A stretch of DNA of 51,410 bases from Polaromonas sp. YR568 (GTDB taxonomy: Bacteria > Pseudomonadota > Gammaproteobacteria > Burkholderiales > Burkholderiaceae_C), in the NCBI RefSeq assembly GCF_900116715.1, contig NZ_FPBM01000016.1, forward strand, positions 1 through 51,410, written 5' to 3'. How positions within the stretch are numbered: position 1 is the stretch's first letter; each line of letters opens with the position of its first letter. Position numbers and translations under genes: made by a program. The notes beneath the pieces were generated by a model that saw only the letters and a program-made list of their open reading frames with translations, ran no database searches and was not told where the DNA came from. Shown in pieces: positions 1 through 9,100 of this stretch.

Positions 1-96
1 GAGCACTGGATCGCTGTCGCGGCCCTTGAGGCAGAGCCCGATAGTGAATTGCTAGCACGCCTAAAGAAAGCCGCCAATAGCTGGCGGAAGCGGTGA
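1..96 (+). CDS. Possible 3' end of a truncated CDS
   Basis: Frame 1 is open from the window edge to TGA at 94-96, giving 31 residues that end in AANSWRKR. The composition (acidic and Leu/Ala-rich, then a basic tail) looks like the C-terminus of a real protein. The stop lies 15 bases inside the opposite-strand tRNA-Ser, so the two would overlap tail to tail. One minus-strand frame is also open here, so the call is weak. No family is recognisable from so little sequence. Confidence 0.35.
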   Translation, partial: EHWIAVAALEAEPDSELLARLKKAANSWRKR

Positions 97-171
97 GATT
101 CGAACTCACGGAGGACTTGCATCCTCGGCAGTTTTCAAGACTGCTGCATTCAACCGCTCTGCCACGCTTCC
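82..171 (-). tRNA. tRNA-Ser(TGA)
   Basis: A full class II cloverleaf of 90 nt including encoded CCA (82-84). The acceptor stem GGAAGCG pairs with CGCTTCC, the anticodon loop reads CTTGAAA with anticodon TGA, and there is a long variable arm and a normal T-loop TTCGAAT. It decodes UCA and wobble UCN serine codons. It looks like an ordinary host gene, unlike the array at 16694-18585. Confidence 0.97.
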
Positions 172-562
172 GAGCCGCATAGTTTAACCGTTGACTGGTG
201 ACTCTTTTGGCGTGGCCGGGAAATCGCCTGCTCACTTTGACGGTCCTTCACGGTTTTGAGGATGCCGGCCGGTCCTTCTGATGCCTTTTCGGGCCTCGAA
301 TGCCGTTGCCATGTATGCACCCCTGAGTGCCAAACCGGCGCCCGGCGAAATGCACAAAACAGAAATTGCGCAGACAAGCTCGTTGGCTTGCCGCCAAAAA
401 GCCGAAAACCCGCCCGGCTTTGAACATGCGGAAAACCGGAATTAATTCCTGGAACTAGTTCCCGTTTCGTGGGGAAAGCTCTTCCGGCCCTCGTGACGTG
501 AGGCTCCGAAATTGCGATTATTGAAACATTCGGTTACAGCATTAAAGAGGCCAGTGTTTCAT
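172..562. other. Intergenic region, no supported gene
   Basis: About 390 bases between tRNA-Ser and the small gene at 563. The minus-strand ORF covering 150-377 overlaps the tRNA and has no ribosome binding site, so I do not accept it. A short palindrome GGAACTAGTTCC lies near 452-463. The AT-richer stretch before 563 probably holds the promoter of the next gene, but no clear -35/-10 pair is visible. Confidence 0.5.
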
Positions 563-871
563 ATGACAAAAACCATTCTTCACCCCAATATTGCGGAGCA
601 AGTAGCCACTGCGTTTGTGCACGCAACCGCCGCGCGTTGGTCGTTTCCCCGGGTCCAGATCCAGGATCAGGAGCCGTTGGTGCTGATCAGCGTTGAGACG
701 GAGCCCGCGGAGGCCAAAGGCATAGAGCCGCCGCTGCGCAAATCGATCGCGCAGGCGCTGAACAAGGTGATGCCCGAACACCCCGACCACAAGTTTGGGC
801 TCTGGATGGTGGTGTTTCTGAACGAAGGCAAGATGTACGAAACCGTACATCCAAGCGAATTCCAGGACTGA
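563..871 (+). CDS. Hypothetical protein, 102 aa
   Basis: I do not recognise the family. The start chosen is the ATG at 563 (MTKTILHPNIAEQ); an in-frame ATG at 512 would add 17 residues of poorer composition. The protein is soluble and mixed alpha/beta in character, with a central VLISVETEPAEAKG segment and a C-terminal GLWMVVFLNEGKMYETV strand-like segment. No signal peptide or membrane helix is visible. Its stop codon directly abuts the stop codon of ureG on the other strand, so the genes are convergent with no spacer. An equally long opposite-strand ORF exists, but its Arg/His-rich translation looks like a shadow. A link with urease is positional only. Confidence 0.6.
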   Translation: MTKTILHPNIAEQVATAFVHATAARWSFPRVQIQDQEPLVLISVETEPAEAKGIEPPLRKSIAQALNKVMPEHPDHKFGLWMVVFLNEGKMYETVHPSEFQD

Positions 872-1540
872 TCAGGAATTCGCTGTCGTCATCTGCAGCA
901 TCCCTTTGGTTTCGATAAAGGCAATCACCTCGGCCAATCCGGCATGCGTCTTGAGATTGGTCATCACAAAAGGCTTGAGCCCTTTGGGCGTGGTTCGCAT
1001 GCGCACCGTGTCCGCTTCCATCACACCCAGATCGGCGCCCACGTAGGGGGCCAGGTCTGTTTTGTTGATCACGAATAAATCACTTTTGGTAATGCCCGGG
1101 CCACCCTTGCGCGGGATCTTCTCGCCCGCAGCCACGTCGATGACATAGATGGTGAGGTCGCTCAGCTCCGGGCTGAAGGTGGCGGCAAGGTTGTCGCCGC
1201 CCGATTCGACGAACACGACGTCCGCATCGGGGAAATCCACCAGCATCCGGTCTATCGCCTCCAGATTGATGGAGGCGTCTTCGCGTATGGCCGTGTGTGG
1301 GCAACCACCTGTTTCTACCCCCATGATGCGTTCCGCATCGAGAGCGCCGCTCACCGTCAGCAGGCGCTGGTCTTCCTTGGTATAGATATCGTTGGTGATC
1401 GCGACCAGGTCGTACTTCGCCTTCATGCCCTTGCACAGCATCTCGAGCAGCGTAGTCTTGCCGGAGCCCACCGGGCCACCTATGCCCACGCGCAGCGGCG
1501 GAAGTTTTTTGGTGCGATTGGCGATGTGGTGCAAGCTCAT
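872..1540 (-). CDS. ureG: Urease accessory GTPase UreG
   Basis: UreG is the SIMIBI-class GTPase that drives nickel delivery to the urease active site as part of the UreDFG complex in the cytoplasm. The 222-residue length fits the family. The P-loop GPVGSGKTTLLE lies near residue 22, VAITNDIYTKED follows near residue 46, the CPH metal-binding motif is in ETGGCPHTAIRED near residue 80, and the NKTD guanine-specificity motif is near residue 158. It is the last gene of the ureAJBCEFG run, 35 bases after ureF, and ends back to back with the small gene at 563-871. It is presumably transcribed from the ureA promoter. Confidence 0.97.
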   Translation of the reverse strand: MSLHHIANRTKKLPPLRVGIGGPVGSGKTTLLEMLCKGMKAKYDLVAITNDIYTKEDQRLLTVSGALDAERIMGVETGGCPHTAIREDASINLEAIDRMLVDFPDADVVFVESGGDNLAATFSPELSDLTIYVIDVAAGEKIPRKGGPGITKSDLFVINKTDLAPYVGADLGVMEADTVRMRTTPKGLKPFVMTNLKTHAGLAEVIAFIETKGMLQMTTANS

Positions 1541-1575
1541 GGGGGCTACCTTAAAAGACGGGCGTGTGGTGGGGT

Positions 1576-2283
1576 TCAGGAGCGGAACAGCCGTGAATAC
1601 TGGGTCTCATGCTGCGCCGACAGAATTGCCAGCATGGGGGAAAAGGCCTGGCGCTGGTCGTCGGGCAGGCTCATTGCGGCCTCGACGGCGCCGGGAATGT
1701 CGCCGCTGAGCCGGGCCAGTATGCGCTGGCCGGCGCTTTGACCCAGCGGCACGGATTTGAGCGCGGCCTGCATCATGTTCTCGGCCCAGCCAAAGGCATA
1801 AGCCAGCAGGCAGTCGCGCACGCCGGCAGCAGTTTGCGACGCCGCGAGCGCATAGGCTACGGGGTAGGTTGGCTGCATCCGTGCGTAGGCCGTGATGTGC
1901 GCTGCGCTCGCACCCTCATGGTTGCGCAGCCATTCAAGCAGTGATCGGCCCATCTGCTCGGCTTGTGCGCGCAGCTCGCTGGTCTCGCGCGTTTGCAGCA
2001 CCCAGGCGTTCAGTTCGGCGATGCGCTCCAGGTCCCCCGTGCGCCAGGCCGGAATGGCCTGGGCGATCACGGCCAGGTCGCCGCGGGTGAGTGCCAACTG
2101 GAGCTGGTCGCTGAGCCAGCGCGTGGCCATGGCTTCTGTCGTGACTTCGCCGCACTCGACGGCGGCCTCCAGCCCTTCCGAGTACGAGAAGCCGCCCACG
2201 GGCAGCGCCGGAGAGGCCAGCCAGATCAGCTGGAGCAGGCTGGATGCCGGAAGTTGTCCTGCAGGAGGCGCGGACATGTCCAT
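1576..2283 (-). CDS. ureF: Urease accessory protein UreF
   Basis: UreF bridges UreD and UreG in the nickel-insertion complex and controls UreG GTP hydrolysis. The 235-residue form starts at ATG 2283 (MDMSAPPAGQ), 7 bases after the ureE stop. The reading frame stays open upstream to 2508, but that part lies inside the His-rich end of ureE and encodes a shadow peptide. The hallmark LIWLASPALPVGGFSYSEGL segment is at about residues 17-36, and the helical remainder matches the family. A second Met two codons downstream is an alternative start. Confidence 0.95.
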   Translation of the reverse strand: MDMSAPPAGQLPASSLLQLIWLASPALPVGGFSYSEGLEAAVECGEVTTEAMATRWLSDQLQLALTRGDLAVIAQAIPAWRTGDLERIAELNAWVLQTRETSELRAQAEQMGRSLLEWLRNHEGASAAHITAYARMQPTYPVAYALAASQTAAGVRDCLLAYAFGWAENMMQAALKSVPLGQSAGQRILARLSGDIPGAVEAAMSLPDDQRQAFSPMLAILSAQHETQYSRLFRS

Positions 2284-2290
2284 AGTCAGC

Positions 2291-2932
2291 CTAGTGGCTG
2301 TGCGGCTTGTGCTTGTGAATCTGAATGGCCACAGGCTTGACCTCGTGCGCATGGCCGTGATCATGCGCGTGGTTGCAATCGGGCCCGTGCACATGCGGCG
2401 CAGGCACTGCCGTAGGAGCAGGGCCAGAAGCGTGTTCGTGTGCGCCATGGGCGTGGCCATGGTCATGCCCGTGCCCGCCCGAGCTGTAGGCCCCGCCTTC
2501 TGGTTCAAACGCCTCCTCGACTTCGTTCACGATCAGGTGCATGGCGCGCAGCATGTCGGCCAGCACATGGTCGGGCTCTATCTTGAGGTGGTCGGGCTTG
2601 AGCTCTATCGGCACGTGGCGGTTGCCCAGGTGGTAGGCCGCGCGTGTCAGGTCAAAGGGCGAACCGTGCGACGTGCAGGCGGTGATGCGCAGCACGGCCT
2701 GTGGCGCGGCTATCACCTTGACCATCGAGCCGTCTTCGGCCACCAGCACATCGCCGCCACGCACCAGCGTGCCGCGCGGCAGGAACACGCCTAGCGGGCG
2801 ACCCAGGGAGTCGGTTGCGTCGAAGCGGCTTTTCTGGCGCACATCCCAGTCGAGTTCGACAGTGGCGGCGCGTTTGACGAGGACGGGAGCCAGGCCCGCG
2901 CCTTGGGAAATAACTTTGGAAACCTGAAGCAT
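2291..2932 (-). CDS. ureE: Urease nickel metallochaperone UreE with His-rich tail
   Basis: UreE binds Ni(II) and hands it to the UreDFG-urease complex. The first ~140 residues are the usual N-terminal and metal-binding UreE domains (start MLQVSKVISQG). The last ~70 residues are very rich in histidine, with clusters such as GGHGHDHGHAHGAHEH and HAHDHGHAHE and a tail IQIHKHKPHSH. Such tails are known in the family as extra nickel storage; this one is long, giving 213 residues in total. The gene is 6 bases from the ureC stop and 7 bases before the ureF start, so it is clearly within the operon. Confidence 0.96.
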   Translation of the reverse strand: MLQVSKVISQGAGLAPVLVKRAATVELDWDVRQKSRFDATDSLGRPLGVFLPRGTLVRGGDVLVAEDGSMVKVIAAPQAVLRITACTSHGSPFDLTRAAYHLGNRHVPIELKPDHLKIEPDHVLADMLRAMHLIVNEVEEAFEPEGGAYSSGGHGHDHGHAHGAHEHASGPAPTAVPAPHVHGPDCNHAHDHGHAHEVKPVAIQIHKHKPHSH

Positions 2933-2938
2933 GAGGCC

Positions 2939-4657
2939 TTAAAACAAAAAATAGCGCTGCGTCATCGGCAGGCTGCTGGCCGGCTCGCAGGTCAGCAACT
3001 GGCCGTCTGCCCGCACCAGGTAGGTCTGGGCGTCGACTTCCATGCGCGGCAAATAAGCATTGTGGACCATGTGCTGCTTGCGCACGCCGCGCACGTTTTT
3101 CACGGCGCTCACCGTTTTTGCAAGGCCGAAGCGCTCCTTGACGCCGGCATTGAGCCCGGCTTGCGACACGAATGTGAGCGAGCCTCTGGCAATCGCACCG
3201 CCGAAGCCGCCAAACATGGGCCGGTAGTGCACCGGCTGCGGCGTGGGGATGGAGGCGTTGGGGTCGCCCATGGCGGCCATGGCGATAAAGCCGCCCTTGA
3301 GGATGACCGAGGGCTTGATGCCGAAGAAGGCCGGCTTCCACACCACCAGGTCGGCCCACTTGCCGGGCTCAACCGAGCCGACCTCATGCGAGATGCCATG
3401 GGCGATCGCCGGGTTGATGGTGTATTTGCTGATGTAGCGCTTGGCGCGGAAGTTGTCGTGCCGGTCCGAATCCCCGGGCAGCTTGCCGCGCTGCTGCTTC
3501 ATCTTGTGCGCCGTCTGCCAGGTGCGGATGATGACTTCGCCGACACGGCCCATGGCCTGGCTGTCGCTGCTCATCATGCTGATCGCACCCAGGTCATGCA
3601 GCACGTCTTCGGCCGCAATGGTTTCCTTGCGGATGCGGCTTTCGGCAAAGGCCAGGTCTTCCGCGATGCCTGCGTCCAGATGGTGGCACACCATCAGCAT
3701 GTCGACGTGTTCATCGAGCGTGTTGACGGTATAGGGCATGGTGGGGTTGGTGGAGGAGGGGAGGAAGTTTTCCTCACCTACCACGCGCAGGATGTCGGGC
3801 GCGTGGCCGCCGCCGGCGCCTTCGGTGTGAAAAGCGCAGAGACTGCGGCCTTTGGTGGCGGCCATCGTGTCTTCGACAAAACCCGACTCGTTGAGCGTGT
3901 CGCTGTGAATGGCGACTTGCGTGTCGGTTTCTTCGGCCACGTCCAGGCAGTTGCTGATGGCCGCGGGCGTGGTGCCCCAGTCTTCATGCAGTTTGAGGCC
4001 TATGACACCGGCGTTGATCTGCTCGTGCAGCGCGGCGGGCAGGCTGGCGTTGCCCTTGCCCAGAAAGCCCAGGTTCATGGGGAAGGCGTCAGCAGCCTGC
4101 AGCATGCGCTCGATATTCCAGGGGCCGGGCGTGCAGGTGGTGGCGAAGGTGCCGGTGGCCGGGCCGGTGCCGCCGCCCAGCATGGTGGTGATGCCTGCAG
4201 TCAGCGCTTCCTCGATCTGCTGCGGGCAGATGAAGTGAATGTGCGAGTCGATGCCGCCGGCCGTGACGATCATGCCTTCGCAGCTGATGATCTCGGTGCC
4301 GGGACCGATGATCATGTCTACGCCGGGCTGGGTGTCGGGGTTGCCGGCCTTGCCGATGGCGGCGATGCGCCCGCCTTTGAGGCCGATGTCGGCTTTGACA
4401 ATGCCCCAGTGGTCGATGATGAGCGCGTTTGTCATCACACAGTCCATGGTGCCTTCGGCCCGGGTTTTCTGCGACTGGGCCATACCGTCGCGAATCGTTT
4501 TGCCGCCGCCGAATTTGACTTCTTCGCCGTAGCTGCCGGCGCGCAGGGTGTAATCGGCTTCGACCTCGACCACCAGGTCGGTGTCGGCCAGGCGAAGGCG
4601 ATCACCGGCCGTAGGGCCGAACATTTCCGCGTAGGCGCGGCGTCCAATGGTTGCCAT
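2939..4657 (-). CDS. ureC: Urease subunit alpha UreC
   Basis: Catalytic subunit of urease, hydrolysing urea to ammonia and carbamate at a di-nickel centre. The 572 residues fit the family. The bridging carbamylated lysine lies in GLKLHEDWG (about K222), and the catalytic histidine is in MVCHHLDAG (about H325). The metal-binding HIHF motif is in GGIDSHIHFICPQ. The start is ATG 4657 (MATIGRRAYAEMF), overlapping the ureB stop as TGATG, which implies translational coupling; a TTG one codon upstream is possible but unlikely. No key residue is missing. Confidence 0.98.
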   Translation of the reverse strand: MATIGRRAYAEMFGPTAGDRLRLADTDLVVEVEADYTLRAGSYGEEVKFGGGKTIRDGMAQSQKTRAEGTMDCVMTNALIIDHWGIVKADIGLKGGRIAAIGKAGNPDTQPGVDMIIGPGTEIISCEGMIVTAGGIDSHIHFICPQQIEEALTAGITTMLGGGTGPATGTFATTCTPGPWNIERMLQAADAFPMNLGFLGKGNASLPAALHEQINAGVIGLKLHEDWGTTPAAISNCLDVAEETDTQVAIHSDTLNESGFVEDTMAATKGRSLCAFHTEGAGGGHAPDILRVVGEENFLPSSTNPTMPYTVNTLDEHVDMLMVCHHLDAGIAEDLAFAESRIRKETIAAEDVLHDLGAISMMSSDSQAMGRVGEVIIRTWQTAHKMKQQRGKLPGDSDRHDNFRAKRYISKYTINPAIAHGISHEVGSVEPGKWADLVVWKPAFFGIKPSVILKGGFIAMAAMGDPNASIPTPQPVHYRPMFGGFGGAIARGSLTFVSQAGLNAGVKERFGLAKTVSAVKNVRGVRKQHMVHNAYLPRMEVDAQTYLVRADGQLLTCEPASSLPMTQRYFLF

Positions 4658-4962
4658 CAAAGTGCTCCCTGCACGAGTCCGCGAAATCCATATACCTTGC
4701 GCTCGCCTGCAAATTCCACAAGCTCTACCGTGCGCTGCTGCCCCGGCTCAAAACGAACCGCAGTGCCCGACGCGATGTTCAGCCGCATGCCACGCGCCGC
4801 GTCGCGGTCAAAGCCGAGCGCGCCGTTGGTTTCGGCAAAGTGGTAGTGCGAACCGACCTGTATGGGCCGGTCGGCCGTGTTTTGCACAACCACAGTCAGC
4901 GTGCGACGGCCCGCGTTGAGCACATGGTCCGCACCGTCGGTAATGAGTTCGCCGGGAATCAT
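4657..4962 (-). CDS. ureB: Urease subunit beta UreB
   Basis: Small structural subunit of the (alpha-beta-gamma)3 urease. The 101 residues begin MIPGELITDGADH and contain the family segments LNAGRRTLTVVVQNTADRPI, QVGSHYHFAETN and ALGFDRDAARGMRLNIASGT. The stop overlaps the ureC start by one base (TGATG). It lies 9 bases after the ureJ stop. Beta and gamma are separate genes here, as is usual outside Helicobacter. Confidence 0.97.
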   Translation of the reverse strand: MIPGELITDGADHVLNAGRRTLTVVVQNTADRPIQVGSHYHFAETNGALGFDRDAARGMRLNIASGTAVRFEPGQQRTVELVEFAGERKVYGFRGLVQGAL

Positions 4963-4971
4963 GGCGAGCCT

Positions 4972-5598
4972 TCAGGCCAGTTGGGCCAGTTGGGCCAGCA
5001 GGGTCACGCCGAAAATGGCGACGCCGGCGCCGGCTGCGCGCGGCAACCAGGCGTTGGCGCTGCGCAGCGCCCAGCCTGCAAGCAAACCCGTCAGGTGCAG
5101 CAGTACGGTCGCGGCCAGCATGCCCGACAGCGTTGCCCAGGCACTGGGCGCCTCGGCCAGTTCATAACCATGGGCCAGGCCGTGGAAGACGGCGAACACG
5201 CCGACGATCAACGCCGCCGCAACACCCGGCACATGCCAGCGTGTCACGACCAGCAGGCCGGTGACCAGCAGTGAAGCCGCGATCATGGGCTCGACTGCGG
5301 GAATCTGCGCGCCCTGCAAGCCCAGCAGCGCGCCCACCAGCAGCATGCCGGCAAAGCCCAGTGGACCCCACAGCAGTTCAGGCCCGGCGCGGCGTGCGGC
5401 CAGGGCGCTCCACAGGCCCACGGCCACCATGGCCGCGAGGTGATCCATACCCGTCAGGGGGTGCAGAAAGCCCGTCATGAAACCCAGGTGGGCGTGGCCA
5501 TCCACGCCGGTGTGCGCAAAGGCCGCAGCGGGCAGCATGGCCGCCAAAGCCATCAAGGCGCGGCGGGCGAGGGTTGAAGGCATGAAGGAAAAACTCAC
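4972..5598 (-). CDS. ureJ: HupE/UreJ family membrane protein
   Basis: A 208-residue integral membrane protein of the HupE/UreJ family, thought to carry nickel across the inner membrane. A signal-like first segment ends near AAAFAHTGVDGHAHLGF, followed by the family motif GFLHPLTGMDHLAAMVAVGLW (H and D residues here are the proposed metal ligands) and FHGLAHGYEL near residue 145. About six hydrophobic segments are visible. It sits between ureA and ureB, as in Cupriavidus-type urease clusters, which supports a role in nickel supply for urease. Transport has not been shown for this protein. Confidence 0.93.
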   Translation of the reverse strand: MSFSFMPSTLARRALMALAAMLPAAAFAHTGVDGHAHLGFMTGFLHPLTGMDHLAAMVAVGLWSALAARRAGPELLWGPLGFAGMLLVGALLGLQGAQIPAVEPMIAASLLVTGLLVVTRWHVPGVAAALIVGVFAVFHGLAHGYELAEAPSAWATLSGMLAATVLLHLTGLLAGWALRSANAWLPRAAGAGVAIFGVTLLAQLAQLA

Positions 5599-5663
5599 AG
5601 CGATCTCCTGTTGGGCGGGTGTTATTGATTTGAAGTGAAAGCTTGAAGCGAAAGGGGTACTGC

Positions 5664-5966
5664 TCAGACGATAGGCTGATGCACGGTGACGAGCTTGGTG
5701 CCGTCCGCAAAGGTCGCTTCAACCTGGATATCGGGGATCAGCTCGGGAATGCCGTCCATCACATCGGCGCGGGTCAGCACGCTGCGGCCCTCGCTCATCA
5801 GCTGAGCCACGGATTTGCCGTCACGGGCGCCCTCCATGACGAAGGCGCTGATCAGGGCCACGGCTTCGGGGTAGTTCAATTTCAGCCCCCGGGCCTGGCG
5901 GCGTTCGGCCAGCAGCGCAGCGGTGAAGATCAGCAGCTTGTCTTTTTCTCTCGGCGTCAATTCCAT
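5664..5966 (-). CDS. ureA: Urease subunit gamma UreA
   Basis: Smallest structural urease subunit, 100 residues. The start is ATG 5966 (MELTPREKDKLLIFTAALLA), preceded by a GGAGA ribosome binding site; the longer open frame to 6077 covers promoter sequence and is rejected. The conserved GLKLNYPEAVALIS and DIQVEATFADGTKLVTVHQPI segments are present. It is the first gene of the urease operon, 65 bases ahead of ureJ. About 45 bases upstream is a near-consensus -24/-12 element (6011-6026), so sigma-54/nitrogen control is likely. Confidence 0.97.
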   Translation of the reverse strand: MELTPREKDKLLIFTAALLAERRQARGLKLNYPEAVALISAFVMEGARDGKSVAQLMSEGRSVLTRADVMDGIPELIPDIQVEATFADGTKLVTVHQPIV

Positions 5967-6010
5967 GGGTTCTCCGGGGGCGGCTGCGGCAGGGTTGGTG
6001 AGGTCCGGGC

Positions 6011-6026
6011 TGCAAGAATGGTGCCA
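6011..6026 (-). promoter_or_regulatory. Predicted sigma-54 promoter of the urease operon
   Basis: On the minus strand the element reads TGGCACCATTCTTGCA, against the consensus TGGCACG-N4-TTGCA. The invariant GG and GC are exactly 10 bases apart. Transcription would start near 6000, about 35 bases before the ureA ATG. Sigma-54 with an NtrC-type activator is the usual nitrogen-starvation switch. The match is seen in the sequence; use in vivo is inferred. Confidence 0.75.
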
Positions 6027-6032
6027 CAGGAT

Positions 6033-6047
6033 GGTGCGTGCGGCACC
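6033..6047. promoter_or_regulatory. Palindrome between divergent sigma-54 promoters
   Basis: GGTGC-GTGCG-GCACC is a perfect 5-bp inverted repeat with a 5-base spacer, lying between the two back-to-back -24/-12 elements. It could bind an activator shared by both promoters, such as the response regulator encoded at 9664-10716 or NtrC. It is not a good match to the standard NtrC site, so the partner is unknown. Confidence 0.4.
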
Positions 6048-6060
6048 TGTTTGACCGCTG

Positions 6061-6076
6061 TGGCATGGAATCTGCA
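6061..6076 (+). promoter_or_regulatory. Candidate sigma-54 promoter of the sensor operon
   Basis: The plus strand reads TGGCATGGAATCTGCA. GG and GC have the required 10-base spacing, with two departures from consensus (TGGCAT rather than TGGCAC, CTGCA rather than TTGCA). A start near 6086 would leave about 34 bases to the ATG at 6120. It is weaker than the urease-facing element, but the mirrored placement makes it credible. Confidence 0.55.
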
Positions 6077-6119
6077 CTCAAGAGACTCCGCCTTATGACG
6101 TATTGACGACGCCCCATCC

Positions 6120-9100
6120 ATGGACACCCCGGCCGCTCCGCTGCCCCTGCCTGCGCAGGCCGTGCCCCCGTGGGCGCCTGCGCCGGCGGCGTCCAGCGAA
6201 GCTGAGGCACCGGTGCAGCGCGTCATCAAGGTCCGGCGCGACTACAACAGCTGGGTTGCCAGCGAAACCATGGAAGACTACGCGCTGAGGTTTACGCCTC
6301 AGCGCTTTCGCAAATGGTCTGAATGGCGGGTGGCGAATACCGCATTTGGCGCGGCCTCCTTTCTGATCCTGGAGGCGGTCGGCGCCACCCTGTTGGTGAA
6401 GTACGGCTTCACCAACGCCTTCTGGGCCATCGTTGCCACGGGGCTGATCATCTTCATGGCCGGCTTGCCGATCAGCATTTATGCCGCCCGCTACGGCGTG
6501 GACATGGACTTGCTGACGCGCGGGGCCGGCTTCGGCTATATCGGCTCGACGCTCACCTCCCTGATCTACGCGTCTTTCACCTTCATCTTTTTCGCGCTGG
6601 AGGCGGCCGTAATGGCCTATGCGCTGGAACTGGCGCTGGGCATTCCGCCAAGCTGGGGTTACCTGATTTGTGCCCTGGTCGTGATTCCGATGGTGACCTA
6701 CGGGGTGTCCGTCATCAGCCGCTTGCAGATATGGACCCAACCCTTGTGGCTGGTCATGCTGGTTGTGCCGTTTATCTATGTTTTGGTGCGTGACCCTGGG
6801 GCTTTTGTGGGGATAACGCACTACAAAGGTGAAAAAGGCACGAGTTCAGGATTTGACTTGCACTTGTTTGGTGCTGCGTTGACGGTCGGCATCGCACTGA
6901 TCACGCAAATGGGTGAGCAAGCCGACTACCTGCGTTTTATGCCTGCGCGCACTGCCAGCAATACCCGCCGCTGGTGGGCCAGTGTGCTGGCGGGTGGCCC
7001 CGGCTGGGTGCTGCTTGGTGTGGTCAAGATGCTGGGCGGCGCCTTCCTGGCCTACCTGGCAATTCAGCACATGGTGCCGCTGGACCGCGCGGTAGACCCG
7101 AACCAGATGTACCTGGCGGCCTATGAGTACGTCTTTCCGCATTACGGCTGGGCCGTGGCTGCGACCGCGCTGTTTGTGGTGATATCGCAGCTCAAGATCA
7201 ACGTGACCAACGCCTATGCCGGCTCGCTGGCCTGGTCCAACTTCTTTTCGCGCCTGACGCACAGCCACCCCGGGCGCGTCGTCTGGGTGGTGTTCAACAC
7301 CCTGATCGCCTTCATGCTGATGGAGATGGATGTGTTCCAGGCGCTGGGCGACGTGCTGGGCCTGTACTCCAATATTGCGATTGCCTGGATGATGGCGGTG
7401 GTGGCCGATCTGGTCATCAACAAACCGCTGGGCCTGTCACCCAAGGGGATCGAGTTCAAGCGCGCGCACCTTTACGACATCAACCCGGTCGGTGTGGGCG
7501 CGATGGCGCTGGCCTCGGTGTTGTCGGTGGCCGCCCATTTGGGCCTGTTCGGTCCACTCGCCCAAGCCTTCTCGGCCTTGATCGCGCTGGGCACGGCATT
7601 TATCGCCTCGCCGCTGATTGCCTGGGCAACCAGGGGGCGTTACTACATCGCCCGCCAGGGCGAAGCGCCTGAGACCGATGCCCGGGGCAACTACAAACCG
7701 TATGCGCTCAAGCGCTGCGTGATCTGCGAGCGCGACTACGAAGGCCCGGACATGGCGCATTGCCCGGCCTATCAGGGCGCCATCTGTTCGCTGTGCTGCA
7801 CGCTGGACGCGCGCTGCGGTGATTTGTGCAAACCAGAGGCCAGCCTGTCGGCCCAATGGTCGGCAACCCTGCGCTGGTTGCTGCCGCGCCGCGCCTGGCC
7901 CTACCTGGACACCGGCCTGGGGCATTTCCTGTTGCTCATGCTGGTGATCGTGCCGCTGCTGGCCAGCGTTTTCGGTCTGCTGTACCGGCAGGAGCTGACC
8001 GCGCTGCTGATGGCGGCTTCTGATACCGACATGATGGATGCACCGGCTGCCGCCCTGCGCTCAGGCTTTTTGAAAGCCTATATGGCCTTGCTGGTCATCG
8101 CCGGGCTTGTGGCCTGGTGGCTGGTGCTGGCGCACAAGAGCCGGCAGGTGGCGCAAGAAGAATCCAATCGCCAGACGCACCTGCTGATGCGAGAGATCGA
8201 GTCGCACCGGCAAACCGACGAAGCTTTGCAACAAGCCAGGGTGGTGGCGGAGCAAGCCCGCCACCACGCCGACCAGGCCAACCAGGCCAAGAGCCGCTAC
8301 ATCAGCGCCATCAGCCATGAACTGCGCACGCCGCTCAACAGCATCCTCGGTTATGCGCAGCTCATGGGTGAAGACAACGCCATACCGCCGCACCGCAAGC
8401 AGGCCGTCAGTGTCATCAAGCGCGGGGGTGAGCATCTGTTGTCGCTCATTGAGGGCACGCTCGATATCGCCCGTATTGAGGCCGGCAAGCTCACCTTGAA
8501 CGTCAAGCCCATGCATTTTGCGGACTGCGTGCATGAGATGGCGGGCATGTTTGAGCTGCAGGCGGCGGCAAAGGGGCTCGGGTTTCGTTTTGAGGCCAGC
8601 GGCAACTTGCCGGAACTGGTCCGTGCCGACGAAAAGCGCGTTCGGCAAATCCTCATCAACTTGCTGGGCAATGCCATCAAGTTCACATCGCAGGGGCAGG
8701 TGATCTTCCGGCTGCGTCACGCGCGCGAGATGGCCCATATCGAAATCGAGGACACCGGCCCCGGTATGCGCAAAGAAGAGCTCGCGCAGATTTTTGAGCC
8801 TTTCGCCCGGGGCGCGACGGCAGGCCAAAGCGCCGAAGGCACACCGGGCGCGGGATTGGGCCTCACGATTGCCAAGATGCTGACCGATTTGATGGGCGGC
8901 GAAATGACGGTGGACAGCACACCGGGCAAAGGATCCGCATTTCGCATCCGCTTGTTTTTGCCCGAGGTGCACCTGCCGGCGGGCGCGGCAAAAGATGCAC
9001 TCACCCAGCCGGCGCGGCGCCGGCCGCACGGCTATGAGGGCGTGCGCCGCAAGCTGCTGGTGGTCGACAACGAAGAGCCGGACCGCGAGCTGCTGGTGCA

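Noticed and set aside
2284..2508. Upstream extension of ureF to 2508
   Set aside because: It lies inside the His-rich coding end of ureE, and the extra 75 residues resemble no UreF.
2903..4846. 647-residue plus-strand open frame across the ureC region
   Set aside because: It is the antisense shadow of ureC and its neighbours; the translation is rich in His, Gly and Arg with no family match, while ureC on the other strand is unmistakable.
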